11,772 nt of DNA, from contig JANLHY010000067.1 in the NCBI GenBank assembly GCA_024653795.1, positions 1 to 11,772 of the forward strand, read 5' to 3'. Of this stretch, positions 5,783-11,772 are shown in pieces. A model generated the notes under the pieces. That model did not search any database. It was given only the letters and a program-made list of their open reading frames with translations, and was not told the DNA's origin. Within the stretch, counting starts at the first letter, position 1, and each line of letters starts with the position of its first letter. The DNA comes from Candidatus Brocadiaceae bacterium. Lineage in GTDB: Bacteria > Planctomycetota > Brocadiia > Brocadiales > Brocadiaceae. A program made the translations under genes and the position numbers.

Positions 5783-6955
5783 TTAATTTATGAAAATTCC
5801 TTCATATGATTTCTTATCGAAAAGTTTTGTGTATAAATTAATAAATTCAAGGGCATTGCGTGAAATGGTGTACCGTTCGGCTATTTTTCTGACAGCTACG
5901 GCAATTTTCATTCTATCAGTGGTGTTTGTTAAAAGAAACATTATTTTTTCTGATAAACTTGTAATGTCAGTAGGGTCGCTCAACAATAAATATTCCATTT
6001 CTTCCATTATCTCCGAAGCGCCGTTTAGCCTGCTCGTTATTACTGGCAGGCCGCTTGCCATCGCCTCAAGACACACATTTCCGAATGGTTCATAAAGAGT
6101 GGGAAACACAAAAATATCCGATGCTGCATAAAACCTCTTTACGTCTGATTGTGGGCCGGTAAAAATAACCCTGTTGGAAATGCCTAGCTCTCTTGAAAGA
6201 CGAACATGTTTTTGCACATTATTGTCCTTACCGACAACAAGAAGTTTTGTATCCGGGTGGCTATCTTTTATGATGGCGCATGCATGCATTAAAAGGGTTA
6301 ATCCCTTCCGCTCGAATCCCGTTCCGAGAAAAAGAATTACCTTTTCGTCTGATTTTATATTAAATATTTTCCGTATTTCATTGCCATACCTTTCCTTGTT
6401 TTGTGGGTGAAATGTTTCTGTGTCAACACCATTATAAATAACCTCTATATCAGCTTCTGGTACACCATAGTTTGAGACAATTTCCTTTTTTACCCGGTTT
6501 GAGACAGCGGCTATTTTTTTATAATTACCCTGTGAAAACTGCTTTTTTTCTGTGTACAGGATGAGTAATTGACGTAGCTGGTAGAGCTTAAAATAGCGCA
6601 AAAGTGGATTCCTGATTTTTTTCAGGACGTGTTTTCTGTATTCCTTGTGACAACCACCCCCTGCCCGGAAAACATCCTGTTTTATCGTCCTTCCGAAACC
6701 CTGGACAATATCGAACTGATATTTTTTAAGGATTCGCTGAGAAAACAATAAGAAGCTTAATACCTTTAAAAATTTGCCGAGTTTTATGATAGGGACCTTG
6801 TGCACTATAGTTCTTCTGTCAACTGGCCCATCAACCTTCCCCACGACCAGGTGTACCTCATGCCCCATATCAAGAAGTTGCCTGGAAAAGTTAAAGATGA
6901 ATCGTTCCGTACCTCCATGTGTGGTATATTTGGGGTAAACCAGTGCAATTTTCAA
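5783..6955 (-). CDS. GT4 family glycosyltransferase, WaaG (LPS core glucosyltransferase I)-like
   Basis: A GT-B fold retaining glycosyltransferase using a nucleotide sugar. With the TTG start it is 390 residues. The N-terminal domain begins LKIALVYPKYTTHGGTERF, with the GGTERF acceptor-side loop. A RAGGGCHKEY stretch (about 97-106) is reminiscent of WaaG, which adds the first outer-core glucose to heptose. The C-terminal domain has LFLGTGFERKG (about 208-218) and the donor-binding EX7E motif EPFGNVCLE (289-297), followed by AMASGLPVI. A GTG at 7006 would add 17 residues but has no Shine-Dalgarno; TTG 6953-6955 lies 10 nt after GAGAGG and gives the normal family N-terminus, so it is preferred. 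Likely acts at the inner face of the cytoplasmic membrane on LPS core or a similar acceptor. Donor and acceptor are inferred only. Confidence 0.88.
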   Translation of the reverse strand: MKIALVYPKYTTHGGTERFIFNFSRQLLDMGHEVHLVVGKVDGPVDRRTIVHKVPIIKLGKFLKVLSFLLFSQRILKKYQFDIVQGFGRTIKQDVFRAGGGCHKEYRKHVLKKIRNPLLRYFKLYQLRQLLILYTEKKQFSQGNYKKIAAVSNRVKKEIVSNYGVPEADIEVIYNGVDTETFHPQNKERYGNEIRKIFNIKSDEKVILFLGTGFERKGLTLLMHACAIIKDSHPDTKLLVVGKDNNVQKHVRLSRELGISNRVIFTGPQSDVKRFYAASDIFVFPTLYEPFGNVCLEAMASGLPVITSRLNGASEIMEEMEYLLLSDPTDITSLSEKIMFLLTNTTDRMKIAVAVRKIAERYTISRNALEFINLYTKLFDKKSYEGIFIN

Positions 6956-7036
6956 TATTGAAATACCTCTCTTTCGATATCCATTTTCAGAAAAAAATGC
7001 TTTCACGATTTAATATTGTAATGTACATTGAGAACT

Positions 7037-8110
7037 TTATGACAGTAATTTCTTGTATACATTTAATGTCCCTTCAATCATCTTATCGGTCGTAAATTTT
7101 CCCTCGACAAGCTTCCTCCCTATATTGCCATACATTGACCTCAACTCGGGCCTTTCAATTAGGTATATAAGCGCTTTTGCAAAGGACTCGGGGTCCTTTG
7201 GCGGCACTAAGATACCATTAATACCATTTTTCACCGCCTCAGGAATACCACCGGCGGTTGTTGATACAATAGGTTGCCTCATAGCCATAGCATCCAGAAG
7301 CGATGTTCCAAGTCCTTCAAGATGGGATGGGAAGGCAAAAATATCAAAGGAAGCTAAGATGCTAATAACGTCCTTTCTGAAACCAGTGAATATAAGGATA
7401 TCATTAAGTCCGAGTTTATGAGCTTCTAATTCAAGTCTGCTCCTTAACTCACCATCACCAACAATAATAAACTTAATATTTTGATATTTATTTTTTATTA
7501 TATTAGCCGCTCTTATAAGATATATTTGCCCCTTATGATCCGCCATATGGGCAATATTACCAATGATAATAATGTCCTTTCCGATACCAAACTCAGCTCT
7601 CACATCACTAATTACAGCGTTATCTAGCCTGTCCAGATCTATACAGCTTCTCACCACATCTATTTTTTGGGGAGATATCCCTCCCTCTGCCATCACCCGT
7701 TTTATGGCTTCGGAGACGGCAATATAATGAACAGCAAAGGAGTTGTATTTAAAGCGACTTCTTATAGGGAAATCTACTCTTCTGGATACCGCCATTGCTT
7801 TTACCTTTCCGAAGAAACGGGCCAAAAGTCCGATTGAATGGGCATGTGATGTATGGGCATGTAATATATCATATTTGCCTCGCCTGAGAAACCTTCCTAT
7901 CTTCCATGCAGCAAGAATGTCAATTTCACTTCTCATTTTTATAGGAATTGCATCTATCTCAGCTTTTTTAACTGCATCCTCTAAGGAACTTCCAGGTTGG
8001 CATATCACAGAAGAAGTATGTTCCCTTTCCTTAAGCCCTTTAACGAGATACAAAAGTTGCTGCTCACCTCCCCGCCACGTTCTTTCAGTATCTATGTGGA
8101 GTATTCTCAA
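7037..8110 (-). CDS. GT4 family glycosyltransferase
   Basis: A 357-residue GT-B glycosyltransferase. The N-terminus MRILHIDTERTWRGGEQQ has the acceptor-side GGEQQ loop; ILHAHTSHAH (82-91) is the usual H-rich strand end of GT4 proteins; AVSEAIKRVM follows. In the donor domain, GNIAHMADHKG (184-194), IIVGDGELRSRL (215-226) and EGLGTSLLD (265-273) are in order. The last is the EX7E position with Asp instead of the second Glu, a substitution common in this subgroup. GGIPEAVKNGINGILVPP (287-304) completes the sugar-nucleotide site. The start is TTG, well supported by GAGG 7 nt upstream and by full-length homology from the first residue. It is 26 nt downstream of the GT2 gene and 81 nt upstream of the WaaG-like gene. 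Probable role is adding one sugar to a core or O-antigen-type oligosaccharide. Confidence 0.9.
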   Translation of the reverse strand: MRILHIDTERTWRGGEQQLLYLVKGLKEREHTSSVICQPGSSLEDAVKKAEIDAIPIKMRSEIDILAAWKIGRFLRRGKYDILHAHTSHAHSIGLLARFFGKVKAMAVSRRVDFPIRSRFKYNSFAVHYIAVSEAIKRVMAEGGISPQKIDVVRSCIDLDRLDNAVISDVRAEFGIGKDIIIIGNIAHMADHKGQIYLIRAANIIKNKYQNIKFIIVGDGELRSRLELEAHKLGLNDILIFTGFRKDVISILASFDIFAFPSHLEGLGTSLLDAMAMRQPIVSTTAGGIPEAVKNGINGILVPPKDPESFAKALIYLIERPELRSMYGNIGRKLVEGKFTTDKMIEGTLNVYKKLLS

Positions 8111-8136
8111 TTCTGTACCTCGTAATTTTTACTAAC

Positions 8137-8907
8137 TCAATTTTTTTCATTTGAACGGTCAGCTATATGAATCAACTCCCAAAGCTTGGCATATTTTAAA
8201 AATACATAATAGGCAGAAGATACTGCTATGATGAAGCCTGGAAGGCCATCTCTAAACCCCTGTTTCAAAATATATTTTTTGAAAAAAGTCAGCGGAGGTC
8301 TTGTTACGAGATTTAAGACACCGCCTTTTTTACCCCGTTTCTCATATTCCCTTGAGGCTACACTGGTAAAGCGATTCATGGCAGCCACATGGTCTTCTAG
8401 GTTCTCATAAGTGAAGTGATGTATATCCCCCTTCAGGTAACCGACTTTCCCATCCACCACAACCTCATCATGTGGTTCAATCCCAGCCCATCTTCCTTTG
8501 TTTGTCTTAAAAAACCGTAGTTTGTAATCGGGGTACCACCCGCTGTGTTCTATCCATCTTCCTAAGTAGTAAACTTTTCTGGGTATGAAGTAACCATCGC
8601 AATCTCCCCCTCTTCCCAAAATGTCCTGAATTTCTCTAGCTAGCTCCTGGGTAACCCTCTCATCGGCATCAATATTAAGAATCCAATCATGTGCTGCTAG
8701 ACTCTTGGCAAAGGCTTTTTGGGCATTCATACCTGGCCAGGAGTTATAAAATATTTTCCCCGTGTATTCTTTGCAGATATCAACAGTTTTATCGCTGCTT
8801 CCGGAATCCACAATTACTATCTCATCGGCCCATTTGATACTTTCCAGGGCATCGCGAATATTTTTTTCTTCGTTGAGTGTTATGATGGTAACAGAGAGTT
8901 TTTCCAT
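8137..8907 (-). CDS. GT2 family glycosyltransferase, WaaE/KdtX-like
   Basis: A 256-residue GT-A glycosyltransferase. The N-terminus reads LSVTIITLNEEKNI; VDSGSSDKT (33-41) is the uridine-binding part, and NIDADER (78-84) contains the metal-binding DxD-type acids. PRKVYYLGRWIEHSGWYPDY (109-128), continuing into KLRFF, is the marker block of the WaaE/KdtX group, which adds beta-1,4-glucose to inner-core heptose in enteric LPS. A C-terminal segment (about 221-240, LPGFIIAVSSAYYVFLKYAK) is hydrophobic and may be membrane-associated, as in relatives. Length fits the family and the protein looks intact. ATG start with only a weak AAAG-type upstream site. It lies between the kinase-like gene and a GT4, all on one strand. 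The WaaE resemblance supports an LPS-core-like product for the cluster, but the sugar itself is inferred. Confidence 0.88.
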   Translation of the reverse strand: MEKLSVTIITLNEEKNIRDALESIKWADEIVIVDSGSSDKTVDICKEYTGKIFYNSWPGMNAQKAFAKSLAAHDWILNIDADERVTQELAREIQDILGRGGDCDGYFIPRKVYYLGRWIEHSGWYPDYKLRFFKTNKGRWAGIEPHDEVVVDGKVGYLKGDIHHFTYENLEDHVAAMNRFTSVASREYEKRGKKGGVLNLVTRPPLTFFKKYILKQGFRDGLPGFIIAVSSAYYVFLKYAKLWELIHIADRSNEKN

Positions 8908-8954
8908 TTTTATTCTTTAGGTTTTTCTTCTGTGAACTCTGTAATTAACATTTT

Positions 8955-10640
8955 TTAGATAACCTTTAATTTGGATTTCCAAAAGTGATTCCGCTGAATG
9001 CTAAACTGAATAATTGATCGAAATATTTGTTTATCTTTATCACTAAGTTTTTTTATTCCCGTATATGTTCGATAGAATCTTAATCGATCAGTATAGGTAA
9101 TACAATTAGGCATGGATGCATTTAGTTGAGTTAAGTTTTTGATCTTCTTTTTAAGTGTTATTCGTTTATTAAAATATACCCGATCTAAATCAATGTAAAA
9201 AATATTCCATGTATCTGGTAATTCTGTAATCATAATGTTACTTCCTTTTAAATCTCTATGATAAATACCCGAGTCATGGAACTGTCTAAGAGATAATGCT
9301 AAACAAGCAATGAACATTTGTTTTTTTTCTACGGTGGCTTTATCATAATAACTAAACTTTTCACTAACATATTTGTAACATGGTAAAAAACCAGAAATAT
9401 CTTCCATAATAAGAAAGCTCTTTTTTAGCATACTGAACCTTTTTTCTTCAATTAATGCAATAGGTTGTGGTGTAAGGAAGTTTAGTGCGAGTATTCCATG
9501 GGCAGCGAACCACGCCTTTCGTGCGGAAGAGTGGAAGAAAGAATAAATAATTTTCTTCAGAAAGGATGGGTATCTATATTCTTTAATACATACACTTTCG
9601 GTGTTTTCATTCGCTACGCGTATCTGGGTAATGCCAGTTTTAGAAGATGATTTTATAACGTTATCAGACTTTATCTTAAAAGAGAGAATATGTTTGTTAA
9701 TCAAATCAACTAACGTATTAACATCCCATTCTCGCCGCATGTTTATTGTATACCTGCCATATGTGGTGATTTTAAACACGGTATTATCTTTTAGACACTT
9801 TTTTGTCCTCCCATTCCAGAGCCGACGCTTAATCTTATAAATTTCGTCAAAGACCGATTTGTGAAAGATTTCTTTATCTTTGGTGGTTAACGTATTACTT
9901 GCATAATTGTCTATCAATGCCGCTATTTCGTTATTAGTACATATATCTAAAATAGAGTAGAAAAATCTCGCTAAGTCATAAATCTTCCAGGGTTCCGGCA
10001 GCCTCTTCCTGAATTTTATCCGTCCAACGTCGATCAGATAAAATGTATAATCATTTTGGTCTACCAGGATGTTTTCAGCATGAAGCTCACCGTGGAAAAA
10101 ACCGTGTTCATGTATCATCTTAATATAAGAAATAAACTTCCTGAGCAATATATTTTTATTTATTTGTCTATACTCTGCCGATAATTGTTGGGTATTAACT
10201 AATCGTTCCTTAAGTGGTATGCTACCTGGTATAGTCCTCGAGATTATGTAACTTTCTTTCAGCATCCCAAAACATCTCTTTTCTCCTACTGCAACAGGTT
10301 CTGCAGTGAGCAGGTTATTCTTGAGCAACAAATTGCCTTTATCCCATTCTCTTTGTACTTTTGATATTGAAACCAGTGATTTAATGGCTTCTAAGTTATT
10401 CTTGACTGTATATTGTTTCATATAAAAAGACTCTTGATTGTGTGTATAATTTAATACCTTTCTGAAAGGGCTACTGCGAACAATCACCCAATTTTTACTC
10501 TCTTCTATGGAATCTAACAATTCTTTTAATGTGTTTGATGGTTCACCTTTTACCAACCATCGAATGTTATTTTTGAGATATTTATTAAATTTTTGATAAG
10601 TCCGCATATCTTTTTTGAGGGAGTAATCAACTGATTCCAT
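8955..10640 (-). CDS. Tandem two-domain lipopolysaccharide kinase (WaaP/InaA)-like protein
   Basis: At 561 residues this is about twice the length of a WaaP/Kdo-kinase-type protein, and it contains two such domains in tandem. The C-terminal domain has a candidate ATP-binding Lys in CIKEY (353), the TPQPIAL segment typical of the family (390-396), the catalytic loop HRDLKGSN (461-468) and IDLDR (483-487) as the metal-binding Asp. The N-terminal domain has the matching FYMKQY (Lys75), LTAEPVAVGEKRCFGMLKES (111-130), HGELHAEN (183-190) and IDVGR (203-207). Here the catalytic-loop Asp is Glu, so this copy may be weak or a pseudokinase. Flanks are also repeated: LTTKDKEIF (251-259) against LSDKDKQIF (532-540). 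Family members phosphorylate LPS-core heptose or Kdo in the cytoplasm. The gene starts 12 nt after the methyltransferase stop, in one operon with core-type glycosyltransferases. Substrate is inferred. Confidence 0.85.
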   Translation of the reverse strand: MESVDYSLKKDMRTYQKFNKYLKNNIRWLVKGEPSNTLKELLDSIEESKNWVIVRSSPFRKVLNYTHNQESFYMKQYTVKNNLEAIKSLVSISKVQREWDKGNLLLKNNLLTAEPVAVGEKRCFGMLKESYIISRTIPGSIPLKERLVNTQQLSAEYRQINKNILLRKFISYIKMIHEHGFFHGELHAENILVDQNDYTFYLIDVGRIKFRKRLPEPWKIYDLARFFYSILDICTNNEIAALIDNYASNTLTTKDKEIFHKSVFDEIYKIKRRLWNGRTKKCLKDNTVFKITTYGRYTINMRREWDVNTLVDLINKHILSFKIKSDNVIKSSSKTGITQIRVANENTESVCIKEYRYPSFLKKIIYSFFHSSARKAWFAAHGILALNFLTPQPIALIEEKRFSMLKKSFLIMEDISGFLPCYKYVSEKFSYYDKATVEKKQMFIACLALSLRQFHDSGIYHRDLKGSNIMITELPDTWNIFYIDLDRVYFNKRITLKKKIKNLTQLNASMPNCITYTDRLRFYRTYTGIKKLSDKDKQIFRSIIQFSIQRNHFWKSKLKVI

Positions 10641-10652
10641 CCTATTATATAG

Positions 10653-11324
10653 TTAAATATCCCCTTCTCTTTGATATATTGCCCAAATCGTGTGTGCATA
10701 ACGGTTTAAATAGCACATTTGTTTTGGATAAAACACCTTTCTTGCCGCCGTTACAATGAAATTACGTTTCTTTTCATTTACAACACATTCAATTAATTTT
10801 ATTGGATAGATGCTTTGCTGGGCATTATAAAATTCCCATGCTTCACTTAATCCAAAAAACCATTTATGTCTGTCTTGTGGTTTTTGAGCGGGTAAACCAT
10901 AAAATGCAAATGTTCCCCTTCCTTTTTCAATAGGTCTCCTTGCGTTTGTCCAATTATTAGGAAGGGATATAATGATTGTCTTTTTTGCGACACGTACTAT
11001 CTCACCAAATATTTGATGTAGATTATCAATATGCTCAAGTACATCGCAGCATACAACCACTTCAAATTCGCGATCCACAAAAGGTAACCGATCTAATCTT
11101 TCCAAGTCTACTTTTATTGTTGGCTTGCCATCAATATCAATCCCTGTATATTTAATACTTTTAACAATATCTTTTAAAGGAGCTTGGTCACAACCGACAT
11201 CCAATATTCCACCTGTTAAATATTTTCCGAATTTATTTACAAGAAATTGCGTGCGTTCTACCCGGTTATTGAATGAAGCGTTAATGATAGTGAGTGATAT
11301 GCAGTGTTTTGAGGAGTTGTTCAT
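10653..11324 (-). CDS. Class I SAM-dependent methyltransferase
   Basis: A 223-residue methyltransferase that is the first gene of the minus-strand cluster. Motif I is ILDVGCDQAPLK (40-51), with Asp-Gln replacing the usual Gly-x-Gly end; GIDIDGKP (61-68) supplies the ribose-binding acid; VVCCDVLEHIDN (90-101) and ISLPNNW (119-125) follow. FYGLPAQKPQDRHKWFF (141-157) is a distinctive block seen in a subgroup of surface-polysaccharide methyltransferases and probably shapes the acceptor site. The ATG start has a weak TTAGG upstream. Only 12 nt separate it from the kinase-like gene, so the two are almost certainly cotranscribed and perhaps translationally coupled. Likely methylates a sugar or phosphorylated sugar; the acceptor is not determinable here. 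Confidence 0.87.
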   Translation of the reverse strand: MNNSSKHCISLTIINASFNNRVERTQFLVNKFGKYLTGGILDVGCDQAPLKDIVKSIKYTGIDIDGKPTIKVDLERLDRLPFVDREFEVVVCCDVLEHIDNLHQIFGEIVRVAKKTIIISLPNNWTNARRPIEKGRGTFAFYGLPAQKPQDRHKWFFGLSEAWEFYNAQQSIYPIKLIECVVNEKKRNFIVTAARKVFYPKQMCYLNRYAHTIWAIYQREGDI

Positions 11325-11615
11325 AAATGCCTAACTTATAGCAAACTTTCCAATTAACATATTATTTATGTCATTTAGATAAACTACTACATGTCCATAT
11401 GTCCATTATATCTTTAAATAACGAAATTTTACATAAATTGGAATATATAATCAAGTTGTAACGAAGATATCGGGTATCTCATCAGGAATAGAGTATGACA
11501 TGGGAAGGAAGTAAACGTTTTTCCGTAAAATCAGACTCTTCTCTTGGTCCTGCCGGAATCGGTGCGCAAATACATGAATTTCCTAGCGCGGCACAGCCGC
11601 AACCAAAACAAATTT
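11325..11615. other. Intergenic stretch upstream of the minus-strand cluster
   Basis: AT-rich up to about 11530, then more balanced. It holds the candidate promoter and a tandem ATGTCCAT pair around 11393-11408. A plus-strand frame of 40 codons (ATG 11495 to TAA 11617, AGGA about 7 nt upstream, reading ...SSLGPAGIGAQIHEFPS...) is present but unrecognised and runs into the palindrome, so it may be a gene remnant or chance. A short GC hairpin (GCGGC 11588-11592 with GCCGC 11596-11600) follows. Confidence 0.35.
11405..11433 (-). promoter_or_regulatory. Possible promoter for the minus-strand cluster
   Basis: On the minus strand a perfect TATAAT (11405-11410) lies 17 nt from a weak -35 (TGTAAA, 11428-11433, 3 of 6 matches), about 80 nt before the first gene's ATG. 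The region is AT-rich so chance is a real possibility, but it is the best candidate in the expected place. Confidence 0.28.
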
Positions 11616-11744
11616 AACCACAAAGGCACAAAGGACATAAAATGTTAAGCTAAGAGGTTGGGAAGTTGGGAAAATGAGCCTTGCTGTTTTCTCAATTTCT
11701 CAACTTCCCAAATTCTTCTTTGTGCTCTTCGTGTCTTTGTGGTT
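11616..11744. repeat. Large imperfect palindrome (dispersed repeat-like)
   Basis: The outer arms are AACCACAAAGGCACAAAG (11616-11633) and, read in reverse complement from 11744 to 11727, AACCACAAAGACACGAAG, matching 16 of 18. The inner arms 11658-11678 and 11691-11711 match at 19 of 21 positions, around a 12-nt loop. The whole could form a long cruciform or RNA hairpin. The AACCACAAAGGCACAAAG terminus is, as I recall, common in repeats of environmental bacterial genomes, which suggests a non-autonomous mobile or REP-like sequence. No coding content. Confidence 0.75.
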
Positions 11745-11772
11745 CGAAAAAACTTACCAAAAAAAGAAGTTT

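Noticed and set aside
5764..5783. AAGCCGCT repeated twice between the WaaG-like gene and the last methyltransferase, followed on the minus strand by a T-run
   Set aside because: The two units are direct, not inverted, repeats and do not form a stem, so no terminator is supported.
1..11772. CRISPR array, tRNA or rRNA genes
   Set aside because: No regularly spaced short repeats and no tRNA- or rRNA-like sequences were seen; the only repeats are the 155-bp pair and the right-end palindrome.

Overview
The window looks like a piece of a Gram-negative cell-surface glycan locus. It carries glycosyltransferases of the type that build LPS cores, a WaaP-like sugar kinase, four small class I methyltransferases, a sulfotransferase and the end of a FAD-dependent oxidoreductase of the UDP-galactopyranose mutase/amine oxidase type. 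Most of it is moderately AT-rich. The lineage cannot be fixed from the sequence. An environmental Gram-negative bacterium (for example Planctomycetes, Nitrospirota or Desulfobacterota) fits the mix of LPS-type genes, Uma2 genes and small palindromic repeats, but this is a weak inference.

Left part (1-4620, plus strand): a patchwork. It starts with the 3' end of the FAD oxidoreductase, followed by copy 1 of a 155-bp repeat (421-575). Next come a sulfotransferase and a Uma2-family nuclease gene 3 nt apart (or 15 nt with the preferred Uma2 start), a non-coding stretch, and a methyltransferase followed by only the first ~22 codons of a family 2 glycosyltransferase. That glycosyltransferase is cut off by copy 2 of the repeat (3343-3511), which has perfect 19-bp terminal inverted repeats and so looks like a MITE. 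Copy 2 sits exactly where the sequence turns strikingly GC-rich. The GC-rich stretch (about 3520-4620) holds another methyltransferase and the C-terminal remnant of a DDE transposase, so it looks like acquired DNA.

Middle (4620-4960): AT-rich, no intact gene. It contains a ribosome-binding site leading into a reading frame that stops after 11 codons, and an AT-rich hairpin between the converging halves.

Right part (4961-11324, minus strand): six closely spaced genes read right to left, probably one operon: methyltransferase, a two-domain LPS-kinase-like protein, a WaaE-like GT2, a GT4, a WaaG-like GT4, and a second methyltransferase. Together they look able to extend and decorate a short surface oligosaccharide such as an LPS core: the GTs add sugars, the kinase-like protein may phosphorylate one, and the methyltransferases may cap or modify sugars. 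The right end (11325-11772) has no convincing gene but contains a large imperfect palindrome (11616-11744).

The most notable points are the tandem kinase protein, whose N-terminal domain has Glu in place of the catalytic Asp; the MITE pair that breaks a glycosyltransferase and borders foreign-looking DNA; and the GC-rich methyltransferase/transposase-remnant island.
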